Position numbers and translations under genes: made by a program. 64,000 nt of DNA from Craterostigma plantagineum (taxonomy: Eukaryota > Streptophyta > Magnoliopsida > Lamiales > Linderniaceae), in NCBI GenBank assembly GCA_027422505.1, contig JAPQWV010000494.1:186001-250000 (forward strand), read 5' to 3'. Every line of letters begins with the position of its first letter. Within the stretch, counting starts at the first letter, position 1. Under the pieces are notes generated by a model. It was not told the origin of the DNA. It saw only the letters and a program-made list of their open reading frames with translations, and did no database searches. Of this stretch, positions 7,662 through 20,311 are shown in pieces.

Positions 7662-10600
7662 TCAATTGTATTGCCAGGCATTGTAAATCACATTCATAAA
7701 AGAATTAATCTTCTTGGGAGAAGACGGGTAAGTCGCCGCCGGCGCGGCCGCAATGTACGTCGAACCCTCCGCCGGTGCCGGCGCATACGAACTCGCCATC
7801 GGAGATGCTGCTATGTAAGAAGTATCGGGAGCCAGCACAGTAGCCTTAGGGTTGTGCTTCTTTTTAAGGTGGTGCTCCGACCCCGAGTCACTCTCCTTCT
7901 CCTTCTCTGGCTCCCTATTCTTGAAAATATACTCTGACTTATCGCCCGAGTGTCCCATGTCCTTATTTTCTTGCTTCGAAATCGGTGAGTACTTCACGTT
8001 GGGATCCTCCTCTGGCACTGGGTAGATAAAACCCTTTATGCACGGGACCCGCCTAGCCCGAACCCACCTACTCCCTTCGAGGAAGTAAGCCACTGTGAAC
8101 CTCCTAACCCTTTTGGCAGGTAACTCCTTCACCCCAGCCCACCTAACCCTATGGGCCTTATCCGCTCCTGGCCCACGGTTGTTGAACTCAGTGTAGAACA
8201 ACGTGTCGAGCGCGAACGTTTCGTTCCACGGAAGCCAACCCTGGGGTTGGATTACATCGTCGATGTACGACTCCATGATTACGGTCCTTGAGTACTCCTT
8301 CCATGGTCGGCCGAGGTAGGACCTTAGCTTGTGCCTGAAGGGGAAGTACTCGGGGGCGGCCACGAAGGAGCAGTTTTGGAGGACGAGGCCCGTGGGTTGC
8401 CTAACGTCCTTCCTACCCTGGGCGGTGACGATGTTCTGCTGGTTGTCCATTGGCTTGCGGAGGAGCATGGTGCAGTTCTGGAAGACGGCTGCGCTGTCTC
8501 CGAAGACGAAGTCGATGGTTCCCGAGACGATGCAGTTCCTGTAGAACTGGCGGTACGTGTGGGCATAGAGCGTGTCCTGATACCCGTCCATTTGACACCT
8601 GAAGAAAACAGCTCTGTCCGCGCTCACGCGAAGGGCCACTGCCTGGTGCTTCTCAGCTCCCGCAGAGTTCTCAAACCCGATGTTTATGGCCGTGAAGTTG
8701 TCCGCCTGAATGGCTGCATGAATATTGTATGGTTAAATTGTTTCCAGAGATGTCTTTTTTTCCTATGGTGCAATTTCCACTCGATGGGTATGGGCTATCG
8801 CCAGATGACGATGGGATTTGAAACGATAATTTACTATATAACATACGGAGGTAATTATCCAACAAGCCATCTGGATAGAACTGGATATCTTATAGGGAAG
8901 AAATCTCTGCCAAGATAAAATCGGTAAGAGATAAATAACCAGATGAGACTCATCTCCAGACTCAGGTGAAAACGTCCCAATTCTACCAGCAGCGTTAGTC
9001 ACGAGGCTCGCCTGTGACTCAGGAGACAATAATGCACCATCAAACACTAGGCCATTCTGGTCAGAATGTTGCCAAAGATGCTTATTCAGAAGAAATCAAT
9101 GTCATGTATATCTGATCAATCGTCCTCATGGATGGAGAATAATATATTCGTGTTCGGTCGCCCGTCGTATCACAAAAAATTAAAATTCTGGAACATGCAT
9201 AATATACATAGTGGGCGTACCAACAGTGGCGGTGTGGTAGGTGTTGGTTCCGTCGATAAAGTTCAACCTCCCGGTGATCTTCGTCTTGGTGGGACCATCG
9301 CCCACTAACATGAGGTTCACGAAGCTACTGTTAATAGTCACCTTCTCCTCATAGATGCCCTCCTTCACGTACAACACGAACGGCTTGTCTCCGTGCTTGG
9401 GCACGTGGTGCAATGCCTCGTTGATGGTGTGGTACTTTCCGCTCCCGTCCTTGGCAACCACGAGGTCGGGCTTGTTCCACTTGGCCTTTGAGATCAGCTC
9501 TCTACGGCTGTACTCGATCCACTCGGGCAGCTCGAACCCGTCGACCACCTCCGACGGAGTACCCAGAAGGCGGCGGCTCCCGGTGTAGAACCCTTGGATC
9601 CCGCTCGTCTCTAGAAAGCTCGCGACCGAGGTCACCATCGCAAGGCCGTTGCTCGTCATCTGCATGCCGCCCGTCAGGGCTTCCCTCATCCTATCCCCCG
9701 CGTCGTCCTGAACTTCGTCGAACCCGTCGAGGCACGTCTCCTAATACGAAAATAGTCGGCGGTGCAAAACGGAAATAAATTTATTGGTAGATTGATATAT
9801 CGAACGGGCATTAGACTAAGAGTTTCATCCCAAAACTAGTGAAGATAATCGAATCCATTAAAGATTGGACTTTCAAACAAGTATGACCTAGACCCACTTA
9901 GACCATCCGTAGTGTCGGGGGCATGTGCGTCTGCGTCACCTGGGTCTACACTCAGACTAATTGGAAGATCCAATGGGCATTTGATGGGCTGATTGTCATT
10001 TCTAATTTTAGGATGTAACTCAAATTGATTCTAAGAAGCGATATCAGAGCAAGTTATCCTTGAAAAAAAATCTGAATCGCTGTGGATTTGAAAATCATTT
10101 TCAAAATCACGTGTAGATAAAAACCGAGAGAATTAAAGTTGTATTACCACAAAAATGGGAGAAATATGTTAGTAGATGCACTCTCATTTTTAAGTTTTAA
10201 ATAAAGAGGGAATAAGATGTTGGATTCCAATCATCTGGTTTCGACGGACACAAATACCAGATTGCCAAATATTATAATCCGACACAACCTTAAACAAGCA
10301 TGCTGAAAATACGGAAAACATCGAGATAGATGTATTTTTATCCCTTGCCTGATATGTAATGGCCCCGCTGAGCCATATCTTGAGGTCCCCGAGGACGGCC
10401 TCAAGGTTGATGAAGTCCATCTCCTTGAACTTGTCAAACGACCTCTGCAGGTCGTGTACCGCCCTGTCGGCGAGCTCCCGACAGCTCTCGACAGCGGCCT
10501 TGGCCCTCGTGTCTTTCTCGAAGTCCTTGAACAACGTCGAGTTGTTCATCGCCTGGTCTATGTACTTGACCGCGACCTGAAAGGCACGCTCGATGAGCTC

Positions 10601-10825
10601 CTTTGGGTCGCTCGTTTCTGGGCCCGAGGCGGTTAGGCTCTTCACGCAAGCCTCTTGGTAGTCGGTGCTCTGGCAAAGGGTCGTGATGGCCTTTTGGGAG
10701 GCCGAGATTTCGGGCTCGGGCTTCTCGTTGTCTTTGATGCCAATGGTTAGGGCGACCACCATTGCCACTAAAATGAGGGAGCTTATCCCGGCGATTGCGA
10801 TTTTTTTCTTGGACTTGTCCGCCAT
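7662..10825 (-). CDS. Pectin methylesterase with inhibitor pro-domain, pollen PME21-like (3 exons, 682 aa)
   Basis: Removes methyl esters from wall homogalacturonan, altering pectin stiffness. Exons on the minus strand: 10825-10349, 9740-9221 and 8713-7662, giving 2,049 coding bases. Residues 16-30 are a signal-anchor. Residues ~40-195 are the PMEI pro-domain with conserved Cys. RRLL at 215-218 is the processing site. The catalytic domain runs from ~250 to ~560 with GIYEE, HQAVALR (Gln356), YQDTL (Asp379), DFVFGD (Asp400) and YLGRPWK (Arg468, Trp470), so all active-site residues are present. A ~110-residue Lys/Glu-, then Ala/Pro/Ser-rich tail follows. Such tails and this N-terminus resemble Arabidopsis PME21 and other pollen-expressed members; expression in pollen is inference. 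The frame is open throughout and looks functional. A small LTR element lies just downstream. Confidence 0.93.
8714..9220 (-). other. Intron 2 of the pectin methylesterase gene
   Basis: 507 bp, phase 1, with GTACGC donor and TTCATGCAG acceptor. The split codon gives Ala333 in the run ATV-A-IQADNF, which matches the family pattern and confirms both sites. Confidence 0.9.
9741..10348 (-). other. Intron 1 of the pectin methylesterase gene, GC-AG type
   Basis: 608 bp, phase 0. The exon ends ATATCAG and the intron starts GCAAGG, so the donor is GC rather than GT. The acceptor is ATTAG before GAGACG. Joining gives ITYQ-ETCLDGF, the conserved family sequence at this site, so no nearby GT donor keeps the protein. 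GC donors with strong CAG-GC-AAG context are a known minor class. Confidence 0.85.
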
Positions 10826-11666
10826 GTTTCGGGGACCGATGTGCTGGCGAACAAAACCGAAGTATTTTTGTTGGAAATTCTTGGTGACTAATGGTGGGAG
10901 GATGAGTTGGGTGAAGTATAATAAGGGGGAAGTGAGGGGAATAACGTGAGGCTTGGAGAGATATGAGAGGCGATCGGTAAGGAAATGGTGTCATTGAAAT
11001 TCAAGAAATATGGTGGCTTTGTGGAGTTGGGAGATTTTTAATGGTTGCCTCTAATATTTTTTATTTTCTTTTTATTTTGCAAGTCAGGACATGGATACCC
11101 AAGATTGCATGAGAGAATTGATGACGAAGTACTTTGAGTTATTTTTTTTAAATGAATGGAAGATTCCGTTGGTAATCTCTATTATTTTTTAGATTGATGT
11201 CCATGGAACCAAATAACATGAGTTTAAACTTAGCGCAAAACACCCATCGTGCAATAACGGCTACTTCTCACCATCATGTTCTCATCACTTTAAAATGAGT
11301 CTTTTGGTAATAAGTTGCTTTTCTTGAAGCTTAGAAATGGAAATTATCTAATGGGATCGGTATAGCAGGTTCGGCTTTTGCAGTCTCTGATTAAACTCGG
11401 ATAATTGTTACGAAGACGGATCTGTTGTGCAATGTATTAGTCAAAGATGATTAGTCTTTTTTTCGAGTCTCGAATAGAGTAGAACTTGATATGTTATGTT
11501 AATAGGCTTGTATTCATATATTAGTTTCCTATTGTTGATTTTTTCTTTACAAGGAGACGAAAGATAATCGTTTGCCTTCAGGGTATAAAGAAAGAAACAA
11601 CTCTTCTTTTGCCTCATCGAGGTATGCAGGGATCCTGTGAGTGTGTGAGAGCAGATGTGAGTACTT
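10826..11666 (-). promoter_or_regulatory. Upstream region of the pectin methylesterase gene
   Basis: About 840 bp between the start codon and the target duplication of Copia element 1. It should hold the promoter and 5' UTR. No confident TATA box was identified; TTATTATACTT about 90 bases before the ATG is the best match. The remaining stretch shows no gene. Confidence 0.35.
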
Positions 11667-11671
11667 GTTTC
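11667..11671. repeat. Target-site duplication of Copia element 1 (left)
   Basis: GTTTC, repeated exactly at 30273-30277 beyond the other LTR. The two copies are 18.6 kb apart because of the element and the Gypsy element nested within it. Confidence 0.9.
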
Positions 11672-12049
11672 TGTTGAGATACCCGATGTCTATCGGAGAC
11701 GCCGCGTCCCCGGGTACGGTGCGGAACAAAAATTTTCCGGGTTCCCTTATTGCCCTCGTTGCTCGGATCAGAATAGTAACACATAGACATGTAATAGGGC
11801 GGGTCCCGTAGAGAATTACCAGTTGAAGCGAGTGGCAGCTCCTCGTCCTTTTCTTCAAGACTTCGTCGATGGTGGTGGATGGCACTACATCGTCACGCCA
11901 ACCTCGCAGTGTACCACGGAATCATTTCTCTAAAGATGGCTAGAGAGAACCGAACCGTCGCGTGAGAGAAGAGTGTTTTTGTTCGGTGTGTGTTTTGTGC
12001 CTTTGTTATGGACGAAATTTTTACTCCAAATTATGAAATAGGGCTGCCC

Positions 12050-12057
12050 TATTTATA
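12050..12057 (-). promoter_or_regulatory. TATA box in the Copia 1 3' LTR
   Basis: TATAAATA on the minus strand, followed by GGGCAGCCC. The same box and flank occur at 29137-29144 and at 60285-60292, so it is conserved in three LTR copies. Confidence 0.6.
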
Positions 12058-12649
12058 CTATGGTATATTCGAAAATCCCTAGGATATCTCAAAGATATGG
12101 TTTTCGATATTACTCCTTAAGTGGAGAGATTTTTGCCATATCTTTCTCTCCCTTATTTAATTCAAAATTCACATAAGGATACTAACCATTATTAGACAAC
12201 TAACTTAAATACTAACTCAAACAAAGTATATTTAAATATGGCATAAAATTCGAAACTCAATCCAAGATTAATTTCGAAATTTTCACCTTAAGATAAATAA
12301 TATTCCAAATACATTATTTCCATATTTATATTTAATTTTTGAAATTAATTCCCAAGGCATAATTCGAAAATCAGCTTATGGTCAAATTCCAATTTTACCC
12401 TCAAGCCTTTAAGCACTTGGTCAAGCCCAAGTCTCAAAGTTAGTTTCATACGAAGTCCGACTTCGGTCCATTAAACGGCTTGAGGCCCATTAAGGCGCGG
12501 CCCAATGGACCAAGGCCCGTTAAGGCCTAAAACACTTTCTCTCCTTATCAGTACACGTTGATGGTCCTTTTTAAGCCCGACTCTCTAGGTTCGACTCAAT
12601 CGGCAAGGGAGAAATCAAAGAGTTCGGCAGTTACCTAGCCAATTCCACA

Positions 12650-12654
12650 GTACC
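12650..12654. repeat. Target-site duplication of the Gypsy element (left)
   Basis: GTACC, repeated exactly at 23328-23332. Removing the element and one copy rejoins the Copia 1 LTR in register with its partner LTR. Confidence 0.95.
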
Positions 12655-15600
12655 TGCGGCGCCCTTGACTCCTACCGCCCATTCTTACTACTAATTTATG
12701 TGACTGCATGTGATATAAATAAAATCTACATACGAAAATTCGTACCAAATTTTTCCTTTTATATAAGGAAAACCCTTCTATACAATACAAAATATTCCTA
12801 GGACATATATACAAGGTAGAGTGCGCATGCGTGTTCAAAATAACCTATCGACCCGCCACTCAGGTCGCATCCATGTACACACTGCCACCTCAAAAGTCCT
12901 CCGGAAGCTTCAAAATTTGGCCTCGCCTTCGTAAAGATCACGTACCATGATCCCGTGAACCTACAACACATAAATACGTGGAATGAGCTTATAAAGCTCA
13001 GTAAGTGAAAGCCATGCATGCCATGCACGTGCCCTAAATTCGCAAAAGCATCCGCGCCAATGCTCCCTAGACCTCATATTTTTCCTTGTCTTGTCTTGTC
13101 ATAGAGGGCACTCGGCTATCTTGCTATGCACCATCATAGAGCTCGAATCCACTAGGGATAAATAAATATAAGTGGCAATACCCACTCAAGAGGCTAACCC
13201 TAGGGTGCCTTTTCTGTCCCAAGGTGGTTTCATACGCCACGCGGACGCTTCACACTGGTAGCCTAATCTGAGGTAGTCGACACCAGAGGTACCCTCGATG
13301 TCGCTTACTCCCTCAGCTCGCACCCTCTAGGTTTCACGACCCGCCATGAGGGCATTAGCCCTAAAATCATGACTTGCCTTGTACATGTCATGTCATAACG
13401 ATAGCGCCATACGACGTCACCATGGTAGCATAGAAGAGCCGTGACTCAACTGTTAGTCGACATCAGACGCCCATATCGGCGAATCTTTATCGCTCTCAGG
13501 CGATCGTGTATTATGCACGCTATCATATCATGCCTTCGTTCTAACGTGCGTGCACATGCTCATGTCATGAATATGCGTGTCATGCCATAATATCATGTAA
13601 TTAAATCATGCGTGTCATATAACGCAAATAATTCACGTAGGAAGTCACATAAAATCATAGAACATATAACATATAATTTTCATGCCCATATAGTTATGTG
13701 TTGTAAATGGGACTTCCACTTACCTGGTATCCTTAGCTAAAATTTATCGTACTGTAAGTCGTAAACCTTCAAACCCTAAATATAGAAACATATAAAATTA
13801 GGGTTTGTTAGTCTAGTTATAATTTCACTAAATGACTTAATTTAGAAAACCCTAATTTTATTATTATTGTTATTATTTTATAAGTTTCAAAACCCTAAAT
13901 TTTTAAACTGTGACTTAAATTGGAAAATACCTTTATTATCATAATCGTTTTATTACACCTTTGGTCTTCTCTAGACTCATGGAATTAATTATATTATCTC
14001 TAATTTGTGATTTATTCTTTATGACACCTATCACCTTACTTCATGATTACAAAACACGTCACTTGCTTCATGTTTTGAGTTCATTGGTCAAGCTTGTATT
14101 AAGGTGTCATTTTCTCACTTCTACTAATTCATAAAATGTTATTTTATTACCTAAAGTCACCTAATTCATCAAATAAATCTCTCGTGATTGGTTAAAAAGA
14201 AACATATAGGTTCTCGACATTTTAACGAAATTACAACCTAGTATATATATATGCATAGATTTCGAGACATGTTTATCGACATCATGAACAACGACTTTGA
14301 GATTGGCGGTGGAACAATTCTTGACATAAGATACCACATGACTTCGACATTTTCATAATATTCTCAACATAGTATATAAACTTTCGAGACCCGCTTTGAT
14401 ATTGTAACCAAGATGTCGAGTATATTAGGCTTACGGGATGTCGAGAGGTACATCGGCCTTATAAATGAGATGTCGACATTTCATATGATTCCAAATCAAT
14501 ATCATAAATAAAATTCACTATAAAATATAAAATAAAATCTCGTCATGGCTCAATATTTTCCTCGACATTTCCTATCTTGTTCCTTTAAATCTCGACATTG
14601 TTCTTATCAATCTAAAAGTCTCGAAACTTATAATCTGGAAAAAAATCTTATAACTATTCAAAACATCCTATAGAATAATCTACTTTGAATTCGATCCTTA
14701 ACAGTTTGAATGTTGTATAAACCTTATCAAAACCCTAAAAATCAATAACTAGAACCTTACTTTTAAGTAAAACCTAAAATTATGCAACGGTTAAATTGCT
14801 AAGATCTTATCATGTTTAAGCATGAATTTAAATGTATAAGTTCAGATAGAGATTCATACCACTCCTAGCTTTAAAGCAATCTGTATTCTCGTTCCTCTTC
14901 TGCTTCTAAGTCCTCGTGAGTTAATGTTAATGCATTCGGGGTTTTTGTCTTTTATTCCTAGAGTTAACGTGTGAATTAGCAAATGACACCACATCTTATT
15001 CGATTCTTGTCCTTATCTTATCATTATGTTAATTTTCCTTTCTTATTCATTTGGGGTTTGCGTGTGGCATAATACAAGGACATGGGTATTTCTTTTTCTT
15101 AGTTCTTATCCTAACTTAGTGAAATAACGATTGTAATAATATTATTTATAGTTTTCCCTTCAAGCTTAAGTAATCGAACCATTTAATAATTCTAATATTT
15201 TGATCTCTAATGGCTCGAACTTCCCTTTCATTATTCTTTAATCTTTATGAAGATTTCGAGTTTTAAGGCATTGAATTCTAATGGTTTCGAGCTCGATAAT
15301 TCTTCGAGCTTTAAATGTTCGGGTTTAATGAGTTTCGATTCTTAAAAGTTTCGAAACCTTGATGCAAATTGTAAAGATATCGAGTTGTTTAATTAATTTA
15401 AATATTTTGAGGTTGATTAATCAATACCTAATATACTAAATCAAATCTTCTAGGTTAGCATGTCATGTACTAGAAACCCTAAAATCAATAACTAACCTAA
15501 ATTAAATTAATTCTTAATTTCTAATTCACATATGTCATGTTAGCATATAATGTGAAATCATTTAAACATATAAAAATCACAAAACATGTCTCATGCAGTC

Positions 15601-15665
15601 ACGTAAGTCAAATAATATGTATGCCTATTTATTGGCCGGCTTACTTACGGGACTCGGGTACTACA
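12655..15665 (-). repeat. 3' LTR of the Gypsy element
   Basis: Plus-strand limits TGCGGCGCCC to GGTACTACA. On the minus strand it starts TGTAGTACCC and ends GGGCGCCGCA. TATATAAAAGG on the minus strand at 12755-12765 is a possible TATA box, close to the LTR's 3' end. A (TTA)n run near 13857 is short here and much longer in the other LTR. Confidence 0.95.
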
Positions 15666-15677
15666 TCCTCCCCCCTT
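15666..15677 (-). promoter_or_regulatory. Polypurine tract of the Gypsy element
   Basis: On the minus strand AAGGGGGGAGGA lies directly before the LTR start TGTAGTACCC. Confidence 0.9.
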
Positions 15678-15699
15678 AAAAGGGAGTTCGCCTCCGAAA

Positions 15700-18600
15700 T
15701 CAGGTAGGGAGAAACAACTCAGGGTAGTGGTTTCTCATATCGTCTTCCCGTTCCCACGTAGCTTCCTCGGTGGACTGATTCTGCCATAGTACTTTGACTA
15801 ACGGAATTTCTTTATTCCGTAATCGTTTCATATCGTACATAAGGATTCCCACTGGCTTCTCCTTGTAGCTCAAATCTGGTTTGAGTTGTTGATGAAAACT
15901 TTCAGTGTTCAATACATGGCTTGGATCTGCGATATATTTTTGTAGCGTCGATACATGAAAGATATCATGTACTTGAGCTAGTGAGGCTGGTAATTCGAGT
16001 TGGTATGCAACTTCGCCAACTTTTCTGAGGATTCGGAACGGTCCTATATATCTCGGGCTTAGCTTGCCCTTTTTCCTAAATCGCTTAACACCTTTCATCG
16101 GGGACACCTTCAAGAATACAAAGTCATCTACTTGGAATTCCAGTGGTCTACGTTTTTGGTCTGCGTAGCTTTTCTGCCTACTCTGGGCCGTTTTCATTCT
16201 TTCTCGTATTTGAGCAATGACTTCTGTCATTTCCTTTACTAGATCAGGACCTAGTATTGCTCGTTCTCCGACCTCGTCCCAATGGATTGGAGATCTACAT
16301 TTACGTCCGTATAGCGCTTCATATGGAGCCATTCCGATTGTTGCGTGGAAGCTGTTGTTCTATGAGAATTCAATCAAAGGAAGATATCGGCTCCAATTTC
16401 CTTTAAAATCGAGTATACAGGCTCTTAGCATGTCTTCTAATGTCTGGATTGTTCGTTCAGATTGCCCGTCTGTCTGAGGATGGTAGGCAGTACTAAAGGA
16501 TAACTTGGTTCCCATGGCCTTTTGTAAACTCATCCAGAACTTGGATAAGAATCTTGAATCACGATCGGAAACGAATGAAATTGGAACCCCGTGAAGTCGT
16601 ACTATTTCTTGAATATATAATTCTGCATATCTTTCCATCGAGAATGTTGAGCTGATATGCAGAAAGTGAGCGGACTTGGTCAGTCGATCAAAGATGACCC
16701 ATATAGCGTCGTGGCCTTTGACAGTCTTAGGCAAGCCAACAACGAAGTCCATGGTAATGTGGTCCCACTTCCATTCAGGTACTGGCAGGGATTGTAAGGT
16801 TCCTGCCGGTCGTTGATGCTCTGCCTTAATTTGCTGACATGTTAGGCATTGGCTTACAAAGGTTGCGATTTCTCTTTTCATCCCTGGCCACCAATAATTG
16901 GCTCGTAGATCCCTATACATTTTCGTCGCTCCTGGGTGAATAGAGTATACGGTAGTGTGGGCTTCTGTCATGACTATCTTTCGGAGTTCGGCGTCGTTAG
17001 GAACATATAGACGTTTTCTATAATATAAGCTCCCGTCATCTCGTATGGTGAAGTCTGCTGATCTTTGTTCTATTGGTGCTTCTTTGATTTTCAGATATAA
17101 TTCGTCATTCTCCTGGGCCTTCGCAATTTGCTCCATCAACGTAGGTCGAAGTGTTAGTGCCGCTAATCTTGTTTCAATCTCGCCCATTTGTATCACTTCT
17201 ACTTCGAGCCTCTGTAACTCCGTGTTTACAGTTTTGCGGCTTAGTGCATCAGCCACTACATTTGCGTTCCCCGGATGGTAGCTAATCACGCAGTCATAAT
17301 CTTTGACCAACTCGAGCCATCGTCGTTGTCTCATATTTAACTCCTTCTGAGTGAAGAAGTATTTGAGACTCTTGTGATCCGTGGAAATCTCGCATCGCTC
17401 GCCGTATAAGTAATGCCTCCAGATCTTGAGAGCAAAGACTACAGCGGCAAGCTCTCGGATAATTCTTCTCATAATCCTTTAGCTGTCGGGAAGCATATGC
17501 AACTACGTTTCCGTTTGCATTAAAACACATCCGAGTCCGTTCTTAGATGCATCACTATAAACAGAAAATCCTCCAGTGCCTGTAGGGATAGTTAGCACTG
17601 GAGCCGTAGTGAGTCGTCTCTTAAGTTCTTGAAAGCTCTGCTCGCAAGCTTCATCCCATTGAAATGGAGTATTCTTCTTCGTTAGCTTCGTCAGGGTTGA
17701 TGCAATTTTGGAGAAATCCTTGATGAACTTCCGATAATATCCGGCTAGTCCAAGAAAACTCCGTATTTCTGTCACGTTCGTCGGTTGAGGCCAGTTGTTA
17801 ATAGCCTCGATCTTGCTGGGGTCGACAGAAATTCCAGCTCCTGAAATAACGTGTCCAAGAAATGCGACTTGATCGAGCCAGAACTCGCATTTCTTGAATT
17901 TCGCATACAGTTGCTTTTCTCGTAATATTCCCAGTATGATCTTCAAGTGTTGTTCATGCTCCTCCCTGGTCTTTGAATAGATGAGAATGTCATCAATGAA
18001 TACGATGACACACTTATCCAAGAAGGGTTTGAATACCCGGTTCATCAAGTCCATGAATGCTGCTGGCGCGTTAGTCAGCCCGAAAGGCATGACTAGGAAT
18101 TCATAGTGCCCGTAGTGGGTACTGAAAGCTGTCTTCGGAACATGTTCTTCTCGAATCTTCAGTTGGTGATATCCCGACCTCAGGTCTATCTTCGAAAAGA
18201 CAGTTGCGCCTTGCAATTGATCGAATAAGTCATCAATTCGAGGGAGTGGGTACTTATTCTTGATCGTAATCTGGTTTAGCTCCCTATAATCGATGCAGAG
18301 TCGCATCGATCCATCTTTCTTCTTAACGAACAAAACAGGTGCTCCCCATGGTGAGAAGCTCGGCTGAATAAACCCTTTCTGCAACAGTTCGTCCAGTTGC
18401 TCCCTTAATTCCTTCAATTCAGCTGGAGCGAGTCGATATGGTGCCTGAGAAATCGGTGCAGCTCCTGGCACTAGGTCAATCGTGAATTGAATTTCACGAT
18501 CCGGCGGAAGTCCAGGTAAGTCTTCAGGGAATACATCGGGAAAGTCTTGTACTATTGGGACTTCTTCTAACTTCGGGGGTAACCGTTCTTCGGATGTTAC

Positions 18601-20154
18601 CGCAAATATTAGATAAGCTTCGCATTCTGTCTTGCGCAAACGATGGGCATTCATTGCCGAAATCTTTAGAATCTTATTACTCTTGCTAGTTCCCGTGAAC
18701 GTGAATGGTTCGGTGTCTTCTAGGTTAAAGGTTACTTGCTTACGGTTACAGTCAATAACTGCTCCGTATTTTGATAGCCAGTCCATTCCAAGGATTACTT
18801 CATAACCGTTCATTGGAATGACTATCAGGTCAACGGGTAAAGTCCTATCGTTCACTAGTACGGGGCTATCTCGTATGATTTGGTTGGTTCTCGTAGAGGT
18901 TCCGTGAGGAATAGTAACGTTGTATTTGTAGCTAACTAAATTAGGCGTAACCCCGAGTCTCGCCACGTAGTTAGTAGATGCAAATGAATCCGTGGCTCCT
19001 GAATCAACTAATATGAATGTCGGGGTTGAATGGATTAGGAGAGTACCTGCCACCACAGACGGGTTGTTCTCCGCCTCTTCAGAAGTCAACGTGTAGACTC
19101 TAGCAGGTACCGTAGGTGGCCTGGTTTGAACAGGTGCTTGACTTCCAGAAATAGTCTCCGTGCATGCCTTGGAAAAGTGGCCTGTCTTGCCACATTTATA
19201 GCAGACTGCATTCTGAGAATAGCACACTCCCAGGTGTCGACGTGTGCACCGAGGACATGGGGGTATGCTCATTGGAGGTCTTCCCTGATTAGGACTAAAT
19301 GGTTGGGGAGGTCCAGGTCGGTTCTGGAAATTAGGTCTGGCATTCTTAGGGTTAAAGGGTTTCTTCGGGTTACCTCCACTCCATTTCGACCCTTGAATAA
19401 ACTTTCTCTTCGCTTCATGGGCTCGCATGATTCGAAGTTCAGCTTGCTCCGCCATTAATGTGCGTTCCGCCACCTGAGCATAAGTAACTCCTTGGGATCC
19501 GGCCATGTTCACGTCTCTATATAGTTCAGGCTTCAGGCCTTCCAAGAAACGCTCTACCTTCAATGCATCTGTGCTCACCATGTGAGCTGTAGATCGGGAC
19601 AGTTGCTCTAACTTTCTTATATACTCTGCTACAGTCATCGGGCCCTGGCATAAATTGATGAATTCATTCATCCTTTGGGCTCGGACCGGGGCGGTGAAAT
19701 ATTTGCTCCTAAAGAGCTCCTTGAATCGGTCCCACGTCATCGTGATAGGGTCTTCAAAGGCGAGAATAGTATCCCACCAGTGGCCTGCACTTCCCCTCAG
19801 CAGGAAGGCAGCACATAAGACCTTTACATCTTCTGGAATCCTACTATACTGGAACATACTTTCCAGTGTTCGGAGCCAGTCCTCGGCCGCAGTAGGGTCG
19901 ACCGCATCTTCAAAAGTCGGTGGATTGAGTTTGCGGAATCTTTCCCCCACTATTTCAACCCTCTCTGCTTGAGAAAGTCCACCACTTGATTGTCCGCCCG
20001 TGTTGCGTTGTCGAATTAATTCTTGTATTTGGGTAGACTGTTGGCGGACTAGTTCCGTCAGCTGAATAGTCGCCGTGTCGCGATTATCGGTTGGTGTTTC
20101 GGGCTCTTTACCTTTACTCACACTCCCGCTACCCTCACTTCTCGTTGTACCCAT
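15700..20154 (-). pseudogene. Gag-Pol polyprotein of the Gypsy element, broken by one stop and two frameshifts
   Basis: Encodes capsid and the enzymes for reverse transcription and integration. The 883-codon first frame (20154-17503) holds gag with [10 protein letters not shown], a CCHC knuckle [14 protein letters not shown] (~317-331), protease [10 protein letters not shown] (~382), RT with [10 protein letters not shown] and FIDDIL (~720), and RNase H start [10 protein letters not shown]. The frame shifts near 17523 and again near 17460. The next frame (17472-16360) has RNase [11 protein letters not shown], integrase zinc-binding CLTC and core residues in TMDFVVG, SDRDSRF and [10 protein letters not shown] at 16360-16362 replaces the Tyr of the usual EFAYNNS. 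The last part (16332-15700) has the GPF-IL-VGEVAYQLELP region and a chromodomain-like EEATWEREDDM end. Only these three lesions were noted, so decay is slight. Confidence 0.95.
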
Positions 20155-20297
20155 TCTTGTCCTGATACACTAGTAGTCCCTATGGCCAATAAATTACGCA
20201 CATACAACATTCATAGAAACATAAAACTTACTAGCAAGGCCGCTTCCGTGCTTTTGAGTGTGTGTACATGGACAGTCTACAGAACTTGTAACCGAAA

Positions 20298-20309
20298 GCT
20301 CTGATACCA
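20298..20309 (-). promoter_or_regulatory. Primer-binding site of the Gypsy element
   Basis: Minus-strand TGGTATCAGAGC, two bases inside the LTR border at 20312. It matches initiator-Met tRNA, as expected for Tekay-type elements. Confidence 0.93.
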
Positions 20310-20311
20310 CC

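Larger units (their letters stand above)
11672..12654 (-). repeat. 3' LTR of Copia element 1, distal part
   Basis: First of two pieces of the 3' LTR. It starts TGTTGAGATACCC on the plus strand and stops at the GTACC target duplication of the Gypsy insertion. The sequence parallels 28760-29738 in the 5' LTR. The minus-strand TATAAATA at 12050-12057 is the likely promoter box and is matched in the other LTRs of this family. Confidence 0.92.

Noticed and set aside
8331..8918. 195-codon plus-strand ORF opposite the pectin methylesterase
   Set aside because: Antisense shadow of exon 3 in GC-rich coding DNA; crosses the intron border without any domain.
10434..10994. 186-codon minus-strand frame overlapping pectin methylesterase exon 1
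   Set aside because: Alternative frame of the same strand; the PMEI domain and signal-anchor are in the 10825 frame.
12798..13028. Small sense-strand ORF in the Gypsy LTR, open also at 20455-20682
   Set aside because: The two LTRs are recent copies of each other, so a shared open frame is expected. No domain is recognised and it lies over the LTR's 3' part with the likely TATA region nearby.
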